Position numbers and translations under genes: made by a program. The notes below the pieces were generated by a model. It saw nothing but the letters and a program-made list of their open reading frames with translations. It did no database searches and was not told the origin of the DNA. DNA of 64,000 nucleotides, from positions 27,163,083 through 27,227,082 of the forward strand of contig CM037874.1 of the NCBI GenBank assembly GCA_021292105.1, written 5' to 3'. The DNA comes from Anadara kagoshimensis (taxonomy: Eukaryota; Mollusca; Bivalvia; Arcoida; Arcidae). How positions within the stretch are numbered: position 1 is the first letter of the stretch; every line of letters begins with the position of its first letter. This document shows positions 23,452 to 34,000 of this stretch, piece after piece.

Positions 23452-23541
23452 CCGTGATTTCCTATGTTTCAGACCATGTCGGGGATGGTACAGACAAGAA
23501 AGCAACAAGATACTTTAAGAAAGCATAGAGATACACTATGA
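18039..23541 (+). CDS. Fatty-acid-binding protein (intracellular lipid-binding family), 4 exons, last exon frame-broken
   Basis: Exons 18039-18123, 20533-20705, 21654-21764 and 23473-23541 (or -23528) form a cytosolic lipid carrier of about 140 residues. Exon 1 gives KPFEGKWENYKDENLVDTLE, the family N-terminal signature. Exon 2 starts GIGLIKRQAASKMKPTLIIK and is 173 nt, the usual length of exon 2 in this family. Exon 3 has FEGGKLVAK and GDQLIM. Exon 4 follows ATG|GTAATT with ACCATGTCGGGGAT. In the spliced frame it reads TMSGMVQTRKQQ to a stop at 539-541 of 23 kb. One base out of frame it reads GDGTDKKATRYFKKA and a stop at 23526, which fits the family C-terminus. A single-base loss in the GGGG run is the simplest reading: allele, gene decay or consensus error. 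Confidence 0.88.
18520..18745 (+). repeat. Diverged tRNA-derived SINE fragment
   Basis: A tRNA-like head is visible: TTAGTTGTAGAGTATTCGC as A-box region and GAGTTTGAATCCTGG as B-box region. The GTCACGGGTTCT and AAAACC blocks of the SINE body follow. It lies in FABP intron 1. Confidence 0.6.
19500..19578 (+). promoter_or_regulatory. Duplicated FABP-type promoter and start codon
   Basis: TTTATATAGGAAAGTCGGGACTGAA matches TTTATATAGGAAGGTCGAG at 17963. The TATA to ATG distance is 76 bp in both. Shared landmarks between are CTTGAAGG/CTTCAAG, GGTTTRTTT and AGTAACAC before the ATG (19576-19578). The sequence after this ATG is not FABP exon 1. It is read as the relic of a tandem duplication, or an alternative promoter of unknown product. 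Confidence 0.65.
19923..20190. repeat. Tandem repeat, about 87 bp x 3
   Basis: The unit with GTGTCCAAACCTAGAAAAT..TTTTGTTTTTATCCTGCCAA recurs at about 19925, 20011 and 20099. Because 87 is a multiple of three, the minus strand keeps an 88-codon frame with a 29-residue repeat (HDENWQDKNKR). It lies inside FABP intron 1 and coding is doubtful. Confidence 0.8.
20258..20520. repeat. Dispersed GGGGGTATA-type element
   Basis: It begins GGGGGGTATAGGAATCACC and includes the CTGTCTGCCCATCTGTCCG and AAAGGTCAAGGTCGCAGG blocks. It ends just before FABP exon 2, so it has inserted close to the acceptor of intron 1. Confidence 0.6.
20533..20705 (+). CDS. FABP exon 2
   Basis: Acceptor CATTTCAG|GTATAGGG, donor CAG|GTAAAA; 173 nt, phase 1 to 0. 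It encodes GIGLIKRQAASKMKPTLIIK, TITITRKLPV and FTQSTTLGETAEKETAEGDK. The upstream acceptor was preferred over the later TATAG because it restores the conserved G-x-G. Confidence 0.92.
20771..20798. repeat. (TA)n microsatellite
   Basis: Short pure TA run in FABP intron 2. Confidence 0.9.
21654..21764 (+). CDS. FABP exon 3
   Basis: Acceptor TTTTTGACATTTCAG, donor ATG|GTAATT; 37 codons, phase 0. NTTTFEGGKLVAK and TVTQEVKGDQLIM are beta-strands F to I of the barrel. Confidence 0.9.
22005..22235 (-). repeat. Interspersed repeat family A, copy
   Basis: Contains CCTATAGTTCCATGTC, GTAGCTAGCTAGAGAG and CCTTTCGGATCACCC. It is arranged head to head with the next copy. Confidence 0.7.
22255..22490 (+). 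repeat. Interspersed repeat family A, copy with duplicated start
   Basis: AACAAACATACTAA..AAATCACAAT..CAGAAGCAAAGTAAA occurs twice in tandem (about 22269 and 22325). It is followed by GAGGCCGGGTACTCCGGAAA and TTTAGCTAGCTGCACCCG. Confidence 0.75.
22635..22943 (+). mobile_element. tRNA-derived SINE, full-length
   Basis: The head has an A box (TAGCTCAGTTGGTAGA) and a B box (GGTTCGAACCC), as in a tRNA gene. A non-tRNA body follows (GTCCCGTGTCACGCGGTAGG), then a tail with the GATATAAGTGAAATATTCTT motif shared by all copies here. The layout resembles the bivalve RUDI-type SINEs. It lies in FABP intron 3. Confidence 0.85.
23319..23452. repeat. (AC)n(TA)n..(TA)n(TG)n palindromic microsatellite
   Basis: An AC run, a TA run, a short TTATAGA interruption, a second TA run and a GT run form one large inverted repeat that ends about 20 bp before FABP exon 4. 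It occupies the place of the branch point and polypyrimidine tract. Confidence 0.9.
23473..23541 (+). CDS. FABP exon 4, frame shifted by one base
   Basis: Acceptor CCTATGTTTCAG|ACCATG. The phase-0 frame from exon 3 runs to TGA at 23539-23541 without family resemblance. The +1-shifted frame ends KKATRYFKKA at TAG 23526-23528 and matches FABP C-termini. The break falls in or before GGGG (23481-23484). Confidence 0.7.
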   Translation, partial: TMSGMVQTRKQQDTLRKHRDTL

Positions 23542-23737
23542 GACCATTGAAATTCTCATGAAAGAACCCGATATTAGGAATACTACGCATAACGTTAACA
23601 CAGTAGAAAAGATGTAACGTTGTTTTTAGTGCAGAGCTTAGAACGATTCTTACTTTTTAGATTCTTCAAAAAAAAACCCAAAAAAAAAACCCATGTAATT
23701 GTTGTAATGTTTTAATGAATGGGTTGTACTTAGCTTG

Positions 23738-23992
23738 TCACTGGCTTATGACTCTGCCCTTGTCTTTCAAAAATGGCATATTATTATTATTATTATTATT
23801 ATTATATTATTATCTACAATTCTATTATTCTTTATATTATTATTATTGAGAATTGTTACTCAACTCTTACCAATTTCAATCAGGACTTGAGATGGTAAGG
23901 TTTTAGGTTACATATTTGCAATCAGAAATTTTCAACACTGACGTTATTACTCTGCCTTGTCTGTAAAAAGCAATTATTATTATTATTATTAA

Positions 23993-24030
<38 letters not shown>

Positions 24031-24190
24031 TTATTATTATCTACATTCTACAATTATTATTCATTATTATTATTATTATTATTAGATTATTATTATTATT
24101 AGTTTTTACTCAACTCTTACCAATTTCCATCAAACTTGAGATGGTAAGGTTTCAGGTTTACATTATTTGCAATCAGAAATTTTCAGCATC
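23738..24190. repeat. Tandem duplication of about 245 bp with (ATT)n cores
   Basis: ACTCTGCCYTTGTCT..(ATT)n..ACTCAACTCTTACCAATTTC..GAGATGGTAAGGTTT..CAATCAGAAATTTTCA occurs twice, at 23738-23940 and 23941-24190. Confidence 0.8.
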
Positions 24191-24579
24191 TTCATTCTTT
24201 ATTACATGTTCGTTAACGCCATATACACGTGCTCATGTGCTCGACTGAGAGAATGGGCGTCATTATTTTGTAAGAGAGGCTGTAGCAATAGTGACTTTAG
24301 AATTATTTTTTATTTATATTTCAGAATGAATAAAACTTTTACTTTGAAATAATGATTTATATTTTCATTTTATTCATAACTTGGGTGATTTTGCCCTACA
24401 TTTAACATTGATGGATATTGTTTTGTCGATATAAACATAGTACCGTTCAAATTTTGGAAGTTGTATAATAAGATACCAACATAGTACAATGTACTTACAC
24501 CATACTACTGAATACCATTATGTCGGTATACCCAACATCCATGAGAAATTTATATTATGATGGATACAAAGTACATAAT

Positions 24580-24728
24580 TAAAAACAAACATACTAATCA
24601 CAATCCAGAAGCAAAGTAAAAACTTTTGAACTGACAAGTTAGGTTAGACACGTGAACTTCCACCAGGGAAGTGAGGCCGGGTGCTCCGGAAGGGTAAGCA
24701 CCTCCTGTTTAGCTAGCTACACCCGCCA
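24580..24728 (+). repeat. Interspersed repeat family A, 5' half copy
   Basis: AAACAAACATACTAATCAC to GTTTAGCTAGCTACACCCGC, with CCACCAGGGAAGTGAGGCCG and CTCCGGAAGGGTAAGCACC; the best-preserved 5' half. Confidence 0.8.
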
Positions 24729-24855
24729 ACCACACCACTGAATACCATTTCGAAATTGTACCCAGTACCCGTCAAAAATTGAAATTAGCATAATAAGAGG
24801 TATCAATGTGTGTTTACTTAGCTGGTTTTCTTATTAAATTCATTTGTTGTACACA

Positions 24856-25770
24856 CCTCTAAGGTAACTCATTTGGTAGGGTTGCTCGCTGTGTATGTTG
24901 TATGTTGGGAGTTCGTGGATTCGAATCATGCACAGGGTCTCACCAAGACTTTGAAATAGTTTGCCAAGAAGTCAGCATTAAGAAATGAAAGTCACGGGTT
25001 CTTCGGAAAAGACCTTAAAAACCAATGTCGAAAAAAAGTCGAGGGTTCTTCGGAAAAGATCTTAAAAACCAATGTCCCGTGTCATGGCAGGCGTGACAGG
25101 TTAAAGCCCCCCCCCCCCCCCCAGCATTAAGAAATAGAAGTCACGTGTTCTTCAGGAAAGACCTTAAAAACCAATGTCAAATTAAAGTCACGGGTTCTTC
25201 GGAAAAGACCTTAAAAACCAATGTCGAAAAAAAGTCGAGGGTTCTTCGGAAAAGATCTTAAAAACCAATGTCCCGTGTCATGGCAGGCGTGACAGGTTAA
25301 AGCCCCCCCCCCCCCCCCCCCCCCAGCATTAAGAAATAGAAGTCACGTGTTCTTCAGGAAAGACCTTAAAAACCAATGTCAAATTAAAGTCACGGGTTCT
25401 TCGGAAAAGACCTTAAAAACCAATGTCGAAAAAAAGTCGAGGGTTCTTCGGAAAAGATCTTAAAAACCAATGTCCCGTGTCATGGCAGGCGTGACAGGTT
25501 AAAGCCCCCCCCCCCCAGCATTAAGAAATAGAAGTCACGTGTTCTTCAGGAAAGACCTTAAAAACCAATGTCAAATTAAAGTCACGGGTTCTTCGGAAAA
25601 GACCTTAAAAATCAATGTCCCGTGTCACGACAGGCGTGACAGGTTAAAGACCCCCCCCACCCGAACATTGTTCCGATGACACTGCAAAGGTCAAAATTTC
25701 TGTCACTCCAGTTGTAGCTGGTGATGTCTCGATATAAGTGAAATATTCTTGACTGATACGTAAAACCCCC
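24856..25770 (+). mobile_element. tRNA-derived SINE with internal tandem expansion and poly-C tracts
   Basis: The tRNA-like head is at about 24862-24945 (GGATTCGAATC B box) and the GATATAAGTGAAATATTCTT tail at about 25733. Between them a unit of about 190-200 bp is repeated about 3.5 times. Each unit has several GTTCTTCGGAAAAGACCTTA and CAATGTCCCGTGTCATGGC blocks and ends in a poly-C run of 12-24 bases. Confidence 0.85.
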
Positions 25771-25984
25771 ATTCAATAAGTAAATCAATCAATAAATCTA
25801 TTCGCTGTACAACTAAATTAACTAAATTAATGCTTTCTGACGGTTTTGCTATTACTAAATACCTGTTTCCCAGCTAACAATTTCCAAATAATTATTAAAA
25901 TTATCAAGTTCATACATTCATAGGAATTTTGTTTAACGTTAAGACAATTTAATGTATAAAGTACTATACTATATAAATATTACA

Positions 25985-26107
25985 TTTCTGATAGGGTGAC
26001 AGTCCATATTGTCACCCCGAGAAATTTAATTGTCAAACGAGGCGAAGCCGAGGTTGACAATGAATTTCGAGGGGTGACAATATGGACTGTCACCCTATCA
26101 GAAATGC
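25985..26107. repeat. Near-perfect hairpin, GGGTGACAAT type
   Basis: ATTTCTGATAGGGTGACAGT..ATTGTCACCCC faces GGGGTGACAAT..ACTGTCACCCTATCAGAAAT. The apex reads GAGGCGAAGCCGAGG. The module continues to about 26465 with TGACGTCA and repeated GTAATGTCA motifs. Confidence 0.85.
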
Positions 26108-26733
26108 AATATTTATTTTATTATACCGATTGTTGATGTTAATTATACTGTGCAACCAAAGTATACTGGATTGAAAATTATGACAGACAGCTGTCGTCCG
26201 TAAGCAACTTGTGAGACGCTTGTAGGATTTATCTATCATATTTCACATTACTTTAGAAAAGCGTTTTACTGATTAAGAAGACGAATGCAATCGAACCGCA
26301 TACGCAGTTTTTCTGCGCATGTGACATTTTTCGTAATGTCAACCGCTCACGTAATGTCACCCTGTGACGTCAGATTTTCTGAAAATCGAGGGTGACATTA
26401 AATTTACCCAAACGCGTATTAACCAATCAGATTTCGAGAAACTTACAAAAGGTATAATAATAAACATTTAAAACCATTAAACAAAAGTGAACTAACTGCT
26501 AACAATTACATTTGCTCTTTATGGAAGCAGTTACGAAATCATGGTACCCAAAAGTCACAAAATAACATACCCATCCCCACCCCACCCCACTTCCGAATAC
26601 TGTGAAACATTTATTATCGTGATATCGAGTTTCCGTGGTTTTAAGCAAAAACAACCATTTTGCAGTGTAGTGATTTCGCTGTTCGAGTATTCCATTGTAG
26701 GCGAGTTTGTAATTAATATATTTCGTTGACGTG

Positions 26734-27012
26734 TACTGTAAATCACTTTAATTCGCGGCACCGTTTTTCGCGATCCCGTGATGAAAACAATTTCGCGACA
26801 TGAAATATCCCTTGTGGAACCCTAAAATTAAAGAAGGTTTTTCTTACAGCAACTGGTTTCAATGTAAACATGATGTTCATGAATCTAGTTACTTGGCCTT
26901 TACCCAATGCATAAATATTTATTTTCGCGCACTTTATTTTCCCGCAAAATATCGCATATCGCACCCGAATATCGCAAAAATAAAGTGCTCGCTAAAAATG
27001 TGATTTACAGTA
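26734..27012. mobile_element. MITE family R (TACTGTAAATC ends)
   Basis: TACTGTAAATCAC at the left faces GTGATTTACAGTA at the right. The interior is rich in TTCGCG/CGCGAA and 'gcaaaataa' motifs. Related copies are at 37675-37951, about 50400-50616 and a fragment at 55387. Confidence 0.8.
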
Positions 27013-27656
27013 TATTCGCGAGTAACGATATCCACAAAAACAACGAAAAATTGTGACACCACAGAAATTAATGATTTCACAGTATGACATTTGATTTACA
27101 TATAGAAAAAAGAAACAACAAAGTACAAATGAAAATTTATTGTATAAATAGCACTGTTTATATAAATCAAAGGTGATAATCATGACAGTGATACAGGATG
27201 CTGAACCAATATAAATGATACCTTCAATACTAAAATAACTGAAAGTGGATATTGCAAATGCTGCGACAAACTTTTGTGTAAGCATTGCTTTTATCAAAAT
27301 TCCTCTTAAGTACTCTCTTATATACTATACACTTTTTATATTTTTTTCAAAATATGGTTATTTTCTTATTGAAAAAAAACACAGAAATTGATGTCGTGTC
27401 TCACCAATGATAATCATTTTCAAAATTTGGAATTCTTAGATCCGTATAGAATATACATGTATACATATTGTCTGTACATTTATTTTTTTCTTACTAATGA
27501 TACTTATTGGAAAAAATGGATTTTTTGTTTATGAAAATGGAATACCCATTATGTCGGCATGTAAAGATGTTTTCACAATGAAACCCACATCGAACTTGAA
27601 AAAAGAAAATGCAAAAAATATTATGCATTTGTATGACAAATTGAACAAATGGTGCA

Positions 27657-27662
27657 TTTATT
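27657..27662 (-). terminator. Candidate poly(A) signal of the carbonic anhydrase gene
   Basis: AATAAA on the minus strand lies 111 bp past the stop codon. No other good hexamer is closer. Confidence 0.4.
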
Positions 27663-27772
27663 TCACATATCATGTTTAAGAAATAATCAACATGAATTGT
27701 GAAAAATATGGTATATCGGCTTACGTGTAAATATGAAAAGTTTCATGAATATTTGATGACAATGGGTTGTAT

Positions 27773-28003
27773 CTAAGCGGTACGATATATGGAATATAAG
27801 GACGACACGAGTAATGGCACTATAGTAAGACTGTTGACATTTTGTATATTGGCACTGTTATTGTTATCAAAATATATCTTCTCTGGTTTGCTGGAATAAA
27901 CAACTCTGTCATTGATTGGTTGAGGTGGCCGGAAATCGTCTGACAAATCTTTTTCCGGTTCTCCGTTCGCCGTTTTCTTCACTTTATGACGAAAAGCATT
28001 GAT
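27773..28003 (-). CDS. Carbonic anhydrase exon 7 (C-terminus)
   Basis: Acceptor TTTGTTTCCAG, 76 codons, then TAG at 27775-27773. FRPPQP is the conserved C-terminal motif. The last 20 residues are fairly hydrophobic after an Asn/Ser-rich linker (NNNSANIQNVN), suggesting GPI anchoring; the final YRTA is less typical. Confidence 0.93.
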   Translation of the reverse strand: MNAFRHKVKKTANGEPEKDLSDDFRPPQPINDRVVYSSKPEKIYFDNNNSANIQNVNSLTIVPLLVSSLYSIYRTA

Positions 28004-31000
28004 CTGGAAACAAAACAAAACTATCAACAACGCATATTTAAAAGGCTGAAAAACAAATACAAGCATGAAACAATGAGCAACTGTGTCTCTTTACCTAATT
28101 GTAGATCTTGGTAACTGATTATAATACATCACTGCAAACTAAGACAACAGATCTATTTCATTTCCTTTTGGTTTTGTTTCGTATGTTGTTTCGTAAAACG
28201 GTAGGACAACTTAATTCCAACAAATAACTAGCACAAAAATGACTTTGCTGGTTCAAGACATCCAGACAGTGCATTCAGTTCCCTCACTCGCTGTATTTAA
28301 AAACGGTCTATATTAAAGGTACAATAGATACATCTTGATGTCTAAATACAATACATGAGGAACCGTAGCTCACTTACACATTTAGCTCCTTAAAACTTAT
28401 CGAAATTGTGCCATAGCCGACATGCAGTGCTTTTTGGTTATTTATGAAATAATACAATTTAAAAACAAAGGACATGTGCTATTTTTGTATTATTCCATAA
28501 ACATTCAAAAGTAGCATATGGCATACTAATGTTCTGTCTGTCCGCTGTGTGGAATAACCTTCTCTGCACTTTGTAACAGTGAGCTAAAACCTAGAATACA
28601 AAATGTCATCTCACCTGTGTTTGGGTAACTCTGATGGTTTTCTTGAAAACTGTCCATACAACACTTTCAAAACAAGGCGGGGTAGTTAGGCTGCCATCAT
28701 ACCGGTAGTAATGGTCCAGGGAGGATACATCCGGTATTAATGAAGACAGTGGTACACTGGGTATATTCACGTGATCATCTACAAGTAAAATTGTTCTGGG
28801 TGAATAATATGTAGTTGACAGTAATAGAACCAACAGAAAAGGAAGCAACAACAAAGAAACAATATAAACTGCTCTGGACGGACATCGGGCAATACGGTTC
28901 TTCGTCGGGTGGTGTGGTTAAATCAGGCGTCTTACAATGTCCATACAAAAACAACTGCAGCTGATTTTATAAATTGTTATATAGGTATTCATAAATCACA
29001 AATTATAACAGGTATATATATTTTTAAATCAAACACAGACATACCAATCCATATCCAAATCACCATGACACGGCTCGGTGTGTACTTTCCCATTTATCAA
29101 GTTCAAAGTTTACCAACTACTTGTCATATGGCAACAAAGTTTGGTTTGTCTTTATGGTTTCGAGAATGTTAGATAGTTGCCACTAAAATATTAAGTGGCA
29201 ACAAAGTTTGGTATGTCCTTATGCTTTCGGGAATGTTAGAAAGTTGCCACCAAAATATTAAGTGGCAACAAAGTTTGGTATGTCCTTATGGTTTCGGGAA
29301 TGTAAGACAGTTGCTACCAAATTATTAAGTGGCACCAAGGTTTGGTGTGTCCTTATGCTTTCGGGAATGTTAGATAGTTGCCACCAAAATATTAAGTGGC
29401 AACAAAGTTTGGTATGTCCTTATGGTTTCGGGAATGTAAGACAGTTGCCACCAAATTATTAAGTGGCAACAAAGTTTGGTGTGTCCTTATGCTTTCGGGA
29501 ATGTTAGAAAGTTGCCACCAAAATATTAAGTGGCAACAAAGTTTGGTATGTCCTTATGGTTTCGGGAATGTAAGACAGTTGCCACCAAAATATTAAGTGA
29601 CAACAAAGTTTGGTATGTCCTTATGCTTTTGGGAATGTAAGATAGTTGCTACCAAAATATTAAGTGGTAACACAGTTTGGTATGTCCTTATGTTTTCGGG
29701 AATGTAAGACAGTTGCCGCCAAAATATTAAGTGGTAACAAAGTTTGGTATGTCCTTATGCTTTTGGGAATGTTAGACAGTTGCCACCAAAATATTAAGTG
29801 GTAACAAAGTTTGGTATGTCCTTATGCTTTCGGGAATGTTAGAAAGTTGCCACCAAAATATTAAGTGGTAACAAAGTTTGGTATGTCCTTATGCTTTTGG
29901 GAATGTTAGACAGTTGCCACCAAAATATTAAGTGGTAACAAAGTTTGGTATGCCCTTATGCTTTCGGGAATGTTAGATAGTTGCCACCAAATTATTAAGT
30001 GGCACCAAGGTTTGGTGTGTCCTTATGCTTTCGGGAATGTTAGATAGTTGCCACCAAAATATTAAGTGGCAACAAAGTTTGGTATGTCCTTATGGTTTCG
30101 GGAATGTAAGACAGTTGCCACCAAATTATTAAGTGGCAACAAAGTTTGGTGTGTCCTTATGCTTTCGGGAATGTTAGAAAGTTGCCACCAAAATATTAAG
30201 TGACAACAAAGTTTGGTATGTCCTTATGCTTTTGGGAATGTAAGATAGTTGCTACCAAAATATTAAGTGGTAACACAGTTTGGTATGTCCTTATGTTTTC
30301 GGGAATGTGAGATAGTTGCCGCCAAATATTAAGTGGTAACAAAGTTTGGTATGTCCTTATGCTTTTGGGAATGTTAGACAGTTGCCACCAAAATATTAAG
30401 TGGTAACAAAGTTTGGTATGTCCTTATGCTTTCGGGAATGTTAGAAAGTTGCCACCAAAATATTAAGTGGTAACAAAGTTTGGTATGTCCTTATGCTTTT
30501 GGGAATGTTAGACAGTTGCCACCAAAATATTAAGTGGTAACAAAGTTTGGTATGCCCTTATGCTTTCGGGAATGTTAGATAGTTGCCACCAAATTATTAA
30601 GTGGCACCAAGGTTTGGTGTGTCCTTATGCTTTCGGGAATGTTAGATAGTTGCCACCAAAATATTAAGTGGCAACAAAGTTTGGTATGTCCTTATGGTTT
30701 CGGGAATGTAAGACAGTTGCCACCAAATTATTAAGTGGCAACAAAGTTTGGTGTGTCCTTATGCTTTCGGGAATGTTAGAAAGTTGCCACCAAAATATTA
30801 AGTGGCAACAAAGTTTGGTATGTCCTTATGGTTTCGGGAATGTAAGACAGTTGCCACCAAATATTAAGTGACAACAAAGTTTGGTATGTCCTTATGCTTT
30901 TGGGAATGTAAGATAGTTGCTACCAAAATATTAAGTGGTAACACAGTTTGGTATGTCCTTATGTTTTCGGGAATGTGAGATAGTTGCCGCCAAAATATTA

Positions 31001-34000
31001 AGTGGTAACAAAGTTTGGTATGTCCTTATGCTTTTGGGAATGTTAGACAGTTGCCACCAAAATATTAAGTGGTAACAAAGTTTGGTATGTCCTTATGCTT
31101 TCGGGAATGTTAGAAAGTTGCCACCAAAATATTAAGTGGTAACAAAGTTTGGTATGTCCTTATGCTTTTGGGAATGTTAGACAGTTGCCACCAAAATATT
31201 AAGTGGTAACAAAGTTTGGTATGCCCTTATGCTTTCGGGAATGTTAGATAGTTGCCACCAAAATATTAAGTGGCAACAAAGTTTGGTATTACCCTATGCA
31301 TTCAAAATGTTAGACAGTCTGCCACTAAATTGTCAAGCGGAAACAAAAGTACTGTAAGTCCTTACGCATTCAGAATAGTTATGGTCAACTGAGATCATAT
31401 GGCGCAACGAAATATTTCAATATAAAGGTAGTAAAATGGTTTACCTTTGTGAGCTATTTCATCAAAATGTGAGATTATTTCATTAAAATGATCGTTGTGG
31501 TACTCCTCTGATCCAATCTACAAATAAATCAAGAAATTTGTATAAAAACATTACGTATAACCAACATTTATACAATATTTGTAGGTTTTTAGTTGAGTAC
31601 TGGTGTTTAACGTCCCAGTAAAGATTATTTCACTTATATGGAGACGTCGGCAGTTATAGGTGAAGATGCAGAAATTTTTCCTGAGCGTTGCACTGATAAC
31701 GTTATACAGCAGGGTTTATCGTGCCACGCTGACCGTGATACGGGACCTCGCTTAAGTTCCCATTCGAAAGAACCATGACTTTTATTTCGTAATGCCGAGT
31801 GCTTGGCGAAAAAACATCACTACACACTTTCAAGTCTTGGGTGAGCCCCGGTAGAAGTTCGGTCCCATGACCTCCCACTTGGTTCTTAGAGAAGTATGAG
31901 CTTAAACACATCTAGATCTAATTCATATTTTGCTGTCTATAGTATATCTTAATAATGGCAATGTCTAGTTTAATACTAAATACGTCTTGATGCTTCCTAT
32001 GGGATACACTTATACTCATTGAAGATCCCGTATATTGACCGACTAGATAGGCAACTCCAATCATACCGGTCATTGTAATATTTTTGGAATGTACGGTTCT
32101 GGTCCATCATAAAAACCTTAACATAAATGTACCTGTATGATCTATGAAGAAAACACTATACTAATCATTATTCATACACGCGGCAAACAATTTTTTTCGT
32201 TGAGTTGCCTCGCTTTAAACTTAAAAACCAATATATGTAAAACGGATAATAATATAATTTTCCAATGTCATTGTCCTTAACCATTGCCACCATTACTCAA
32301 CTCAACCCTCTCAGAACCTGTATTGAAACACATCGACAAGGGTCAATTAACAAGAATCATACCACAAGTGATAGCATCAATTAACCAAACATGCATCAAA
32401 CGACTGTATAACTAATAAAAAGAAAATATTGTAAGGAACTTTTTGTCGCACCCAAAATATTTCACTTATATCGAGACGTCACATTCTATAGGAGAAGTGG
32501 CAGAAATTTTATTTTTGCAGTGAGCATAGGGCAATGTGCAGGAAGGGATTTTTATCGTGACACAGGCGGGCATCAGTTTCGGGATTTTGAGTTCTCCTAA
32601 TCTTGCGAAGGATCCCGTGTTTATTTCCTTGGGAAAAAATGACCGCTGCCAATTTCATGTCATTGCCATACCCATTTGGGATTACGCTTCAACAGATTGG
32701 ATAATAAGCAATTTGAAAAATCTAAAAACAGCATACAATCCTTACCTCAAACATAAATGCCAGAACCATTAACCCATGTTCTTTGTCCATTGCTTCTGTC
32801 AGGTTTCCGTAAATGTCTAAATAATGTACAATGTGCATCTAAAATAACAAAACAAAACATAGCATAAACAAACAAAAATAGATATAAAGTATTATGTTAT
32901 CATAGGGAGCTGGTTCGAATCTAAGCGGCGACAGTTACTGTAAATCATCATTAAGTTGAATTTTCATTATATACTACTTATATTTCCTGTTTCACATAAA
33001 AAACACTGTAACAACTCCTAATGAAGTATAACGCCTAATAAAGTCCAACGTCTAAGGAATTCCAGAGTTCATTAGACGTTGACAATTTTATTGTTAGCAC
33101 GGTTTATTCTAAAACATGTATGTAATACGTTTTTTTTTCCTTTTTCACTTTAATTCCTTCGCGTTTGATATATTAAGTGATAGTCCTTTGCGTATCGATG
33201 GTTATTTTGATTATTTTGAGTTCACTTCGAGAAGTTTTTCATATGTTAAAAAAAACATTGTTTCATTCATTGAACAAGCTGTTACAATTACTATCCCACT
33301 TGTGAGTTCAATGTCAGTTCCCTTGACGATGTTAGGAGATTTCCTCCGGCTGACACTCGGGTTTCCTCCACCATCCCTGAACTGATCATGGTCGCCTATA
33401 CATTGTATACAAGTGAAATATTCTTGACTGGGGCGTAAAACCCCATTACCCTTCTTGTGGGTCCGCAATGAGCCTACACTGCACCACTGACAGACACATC
33501 GAGTGAGTTTCCAGATCCTAAAACTGATACGATTGTATACTTAGATGCGTTCTTACCTCCATTGGATAATGGACGCCATTAAAATCGTGTTCTGAACCTC
33601 TTCTGTCTATAGATCCCCAATGAAAATGGAACTGCTGAGCCCTATATCTACCGGGTAAACCACCGCCGGTAACTGTCATATTCTGATCGTTAAGGTCTAC
33701 CTGAACTGTAACATAAATGCAGTAACTTAAGTTTGATTTTAATTAGACTTCACTGAATACAGGAAGTACCTAACGAAAATATGCCCACCGTAAGCTATCA
33801 ATAAAAAAGAGCAATTGTATGTGGTACGTCGTCTAAATCAGAAAAGTTTTATGGCCATCATCACAGTATTGATGTGTGGTGTTTCTGTGTCCATGATTCC
33901 ATGGATATATTTGACGTCCCATACTTCAATGTTTCTTTCACTCTCGGCAATTTTGATAACACAGGTTGTGGGTGTAGATAGCTAAACAGGAGGTGTTTAC

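Noticed and set aside
23275-23518. Frames with His-Thr or Tyr-Ile runs
   Set aside because: Translation of the AC/TA/GT microsatellite.
24167-24352. Alternative FABP last exon ending MNKTFTLK
   Set aside because: Acceptor-like TTTCAG is present, but the downstream peptide has no resemblance to the family, unlike 23473-23528.
29262-30871. Proteins starting MATKFGMSLWF
   Set aside because: Identical 66-67 codon frames arise from two adjacent 67-bp monomers and end when the frame rotates.
29128-31300. CRISPR-like array
   Set aside because: Monomers are contiguous 67-bp repeats without unique spacers, in a eukaryotic intron.
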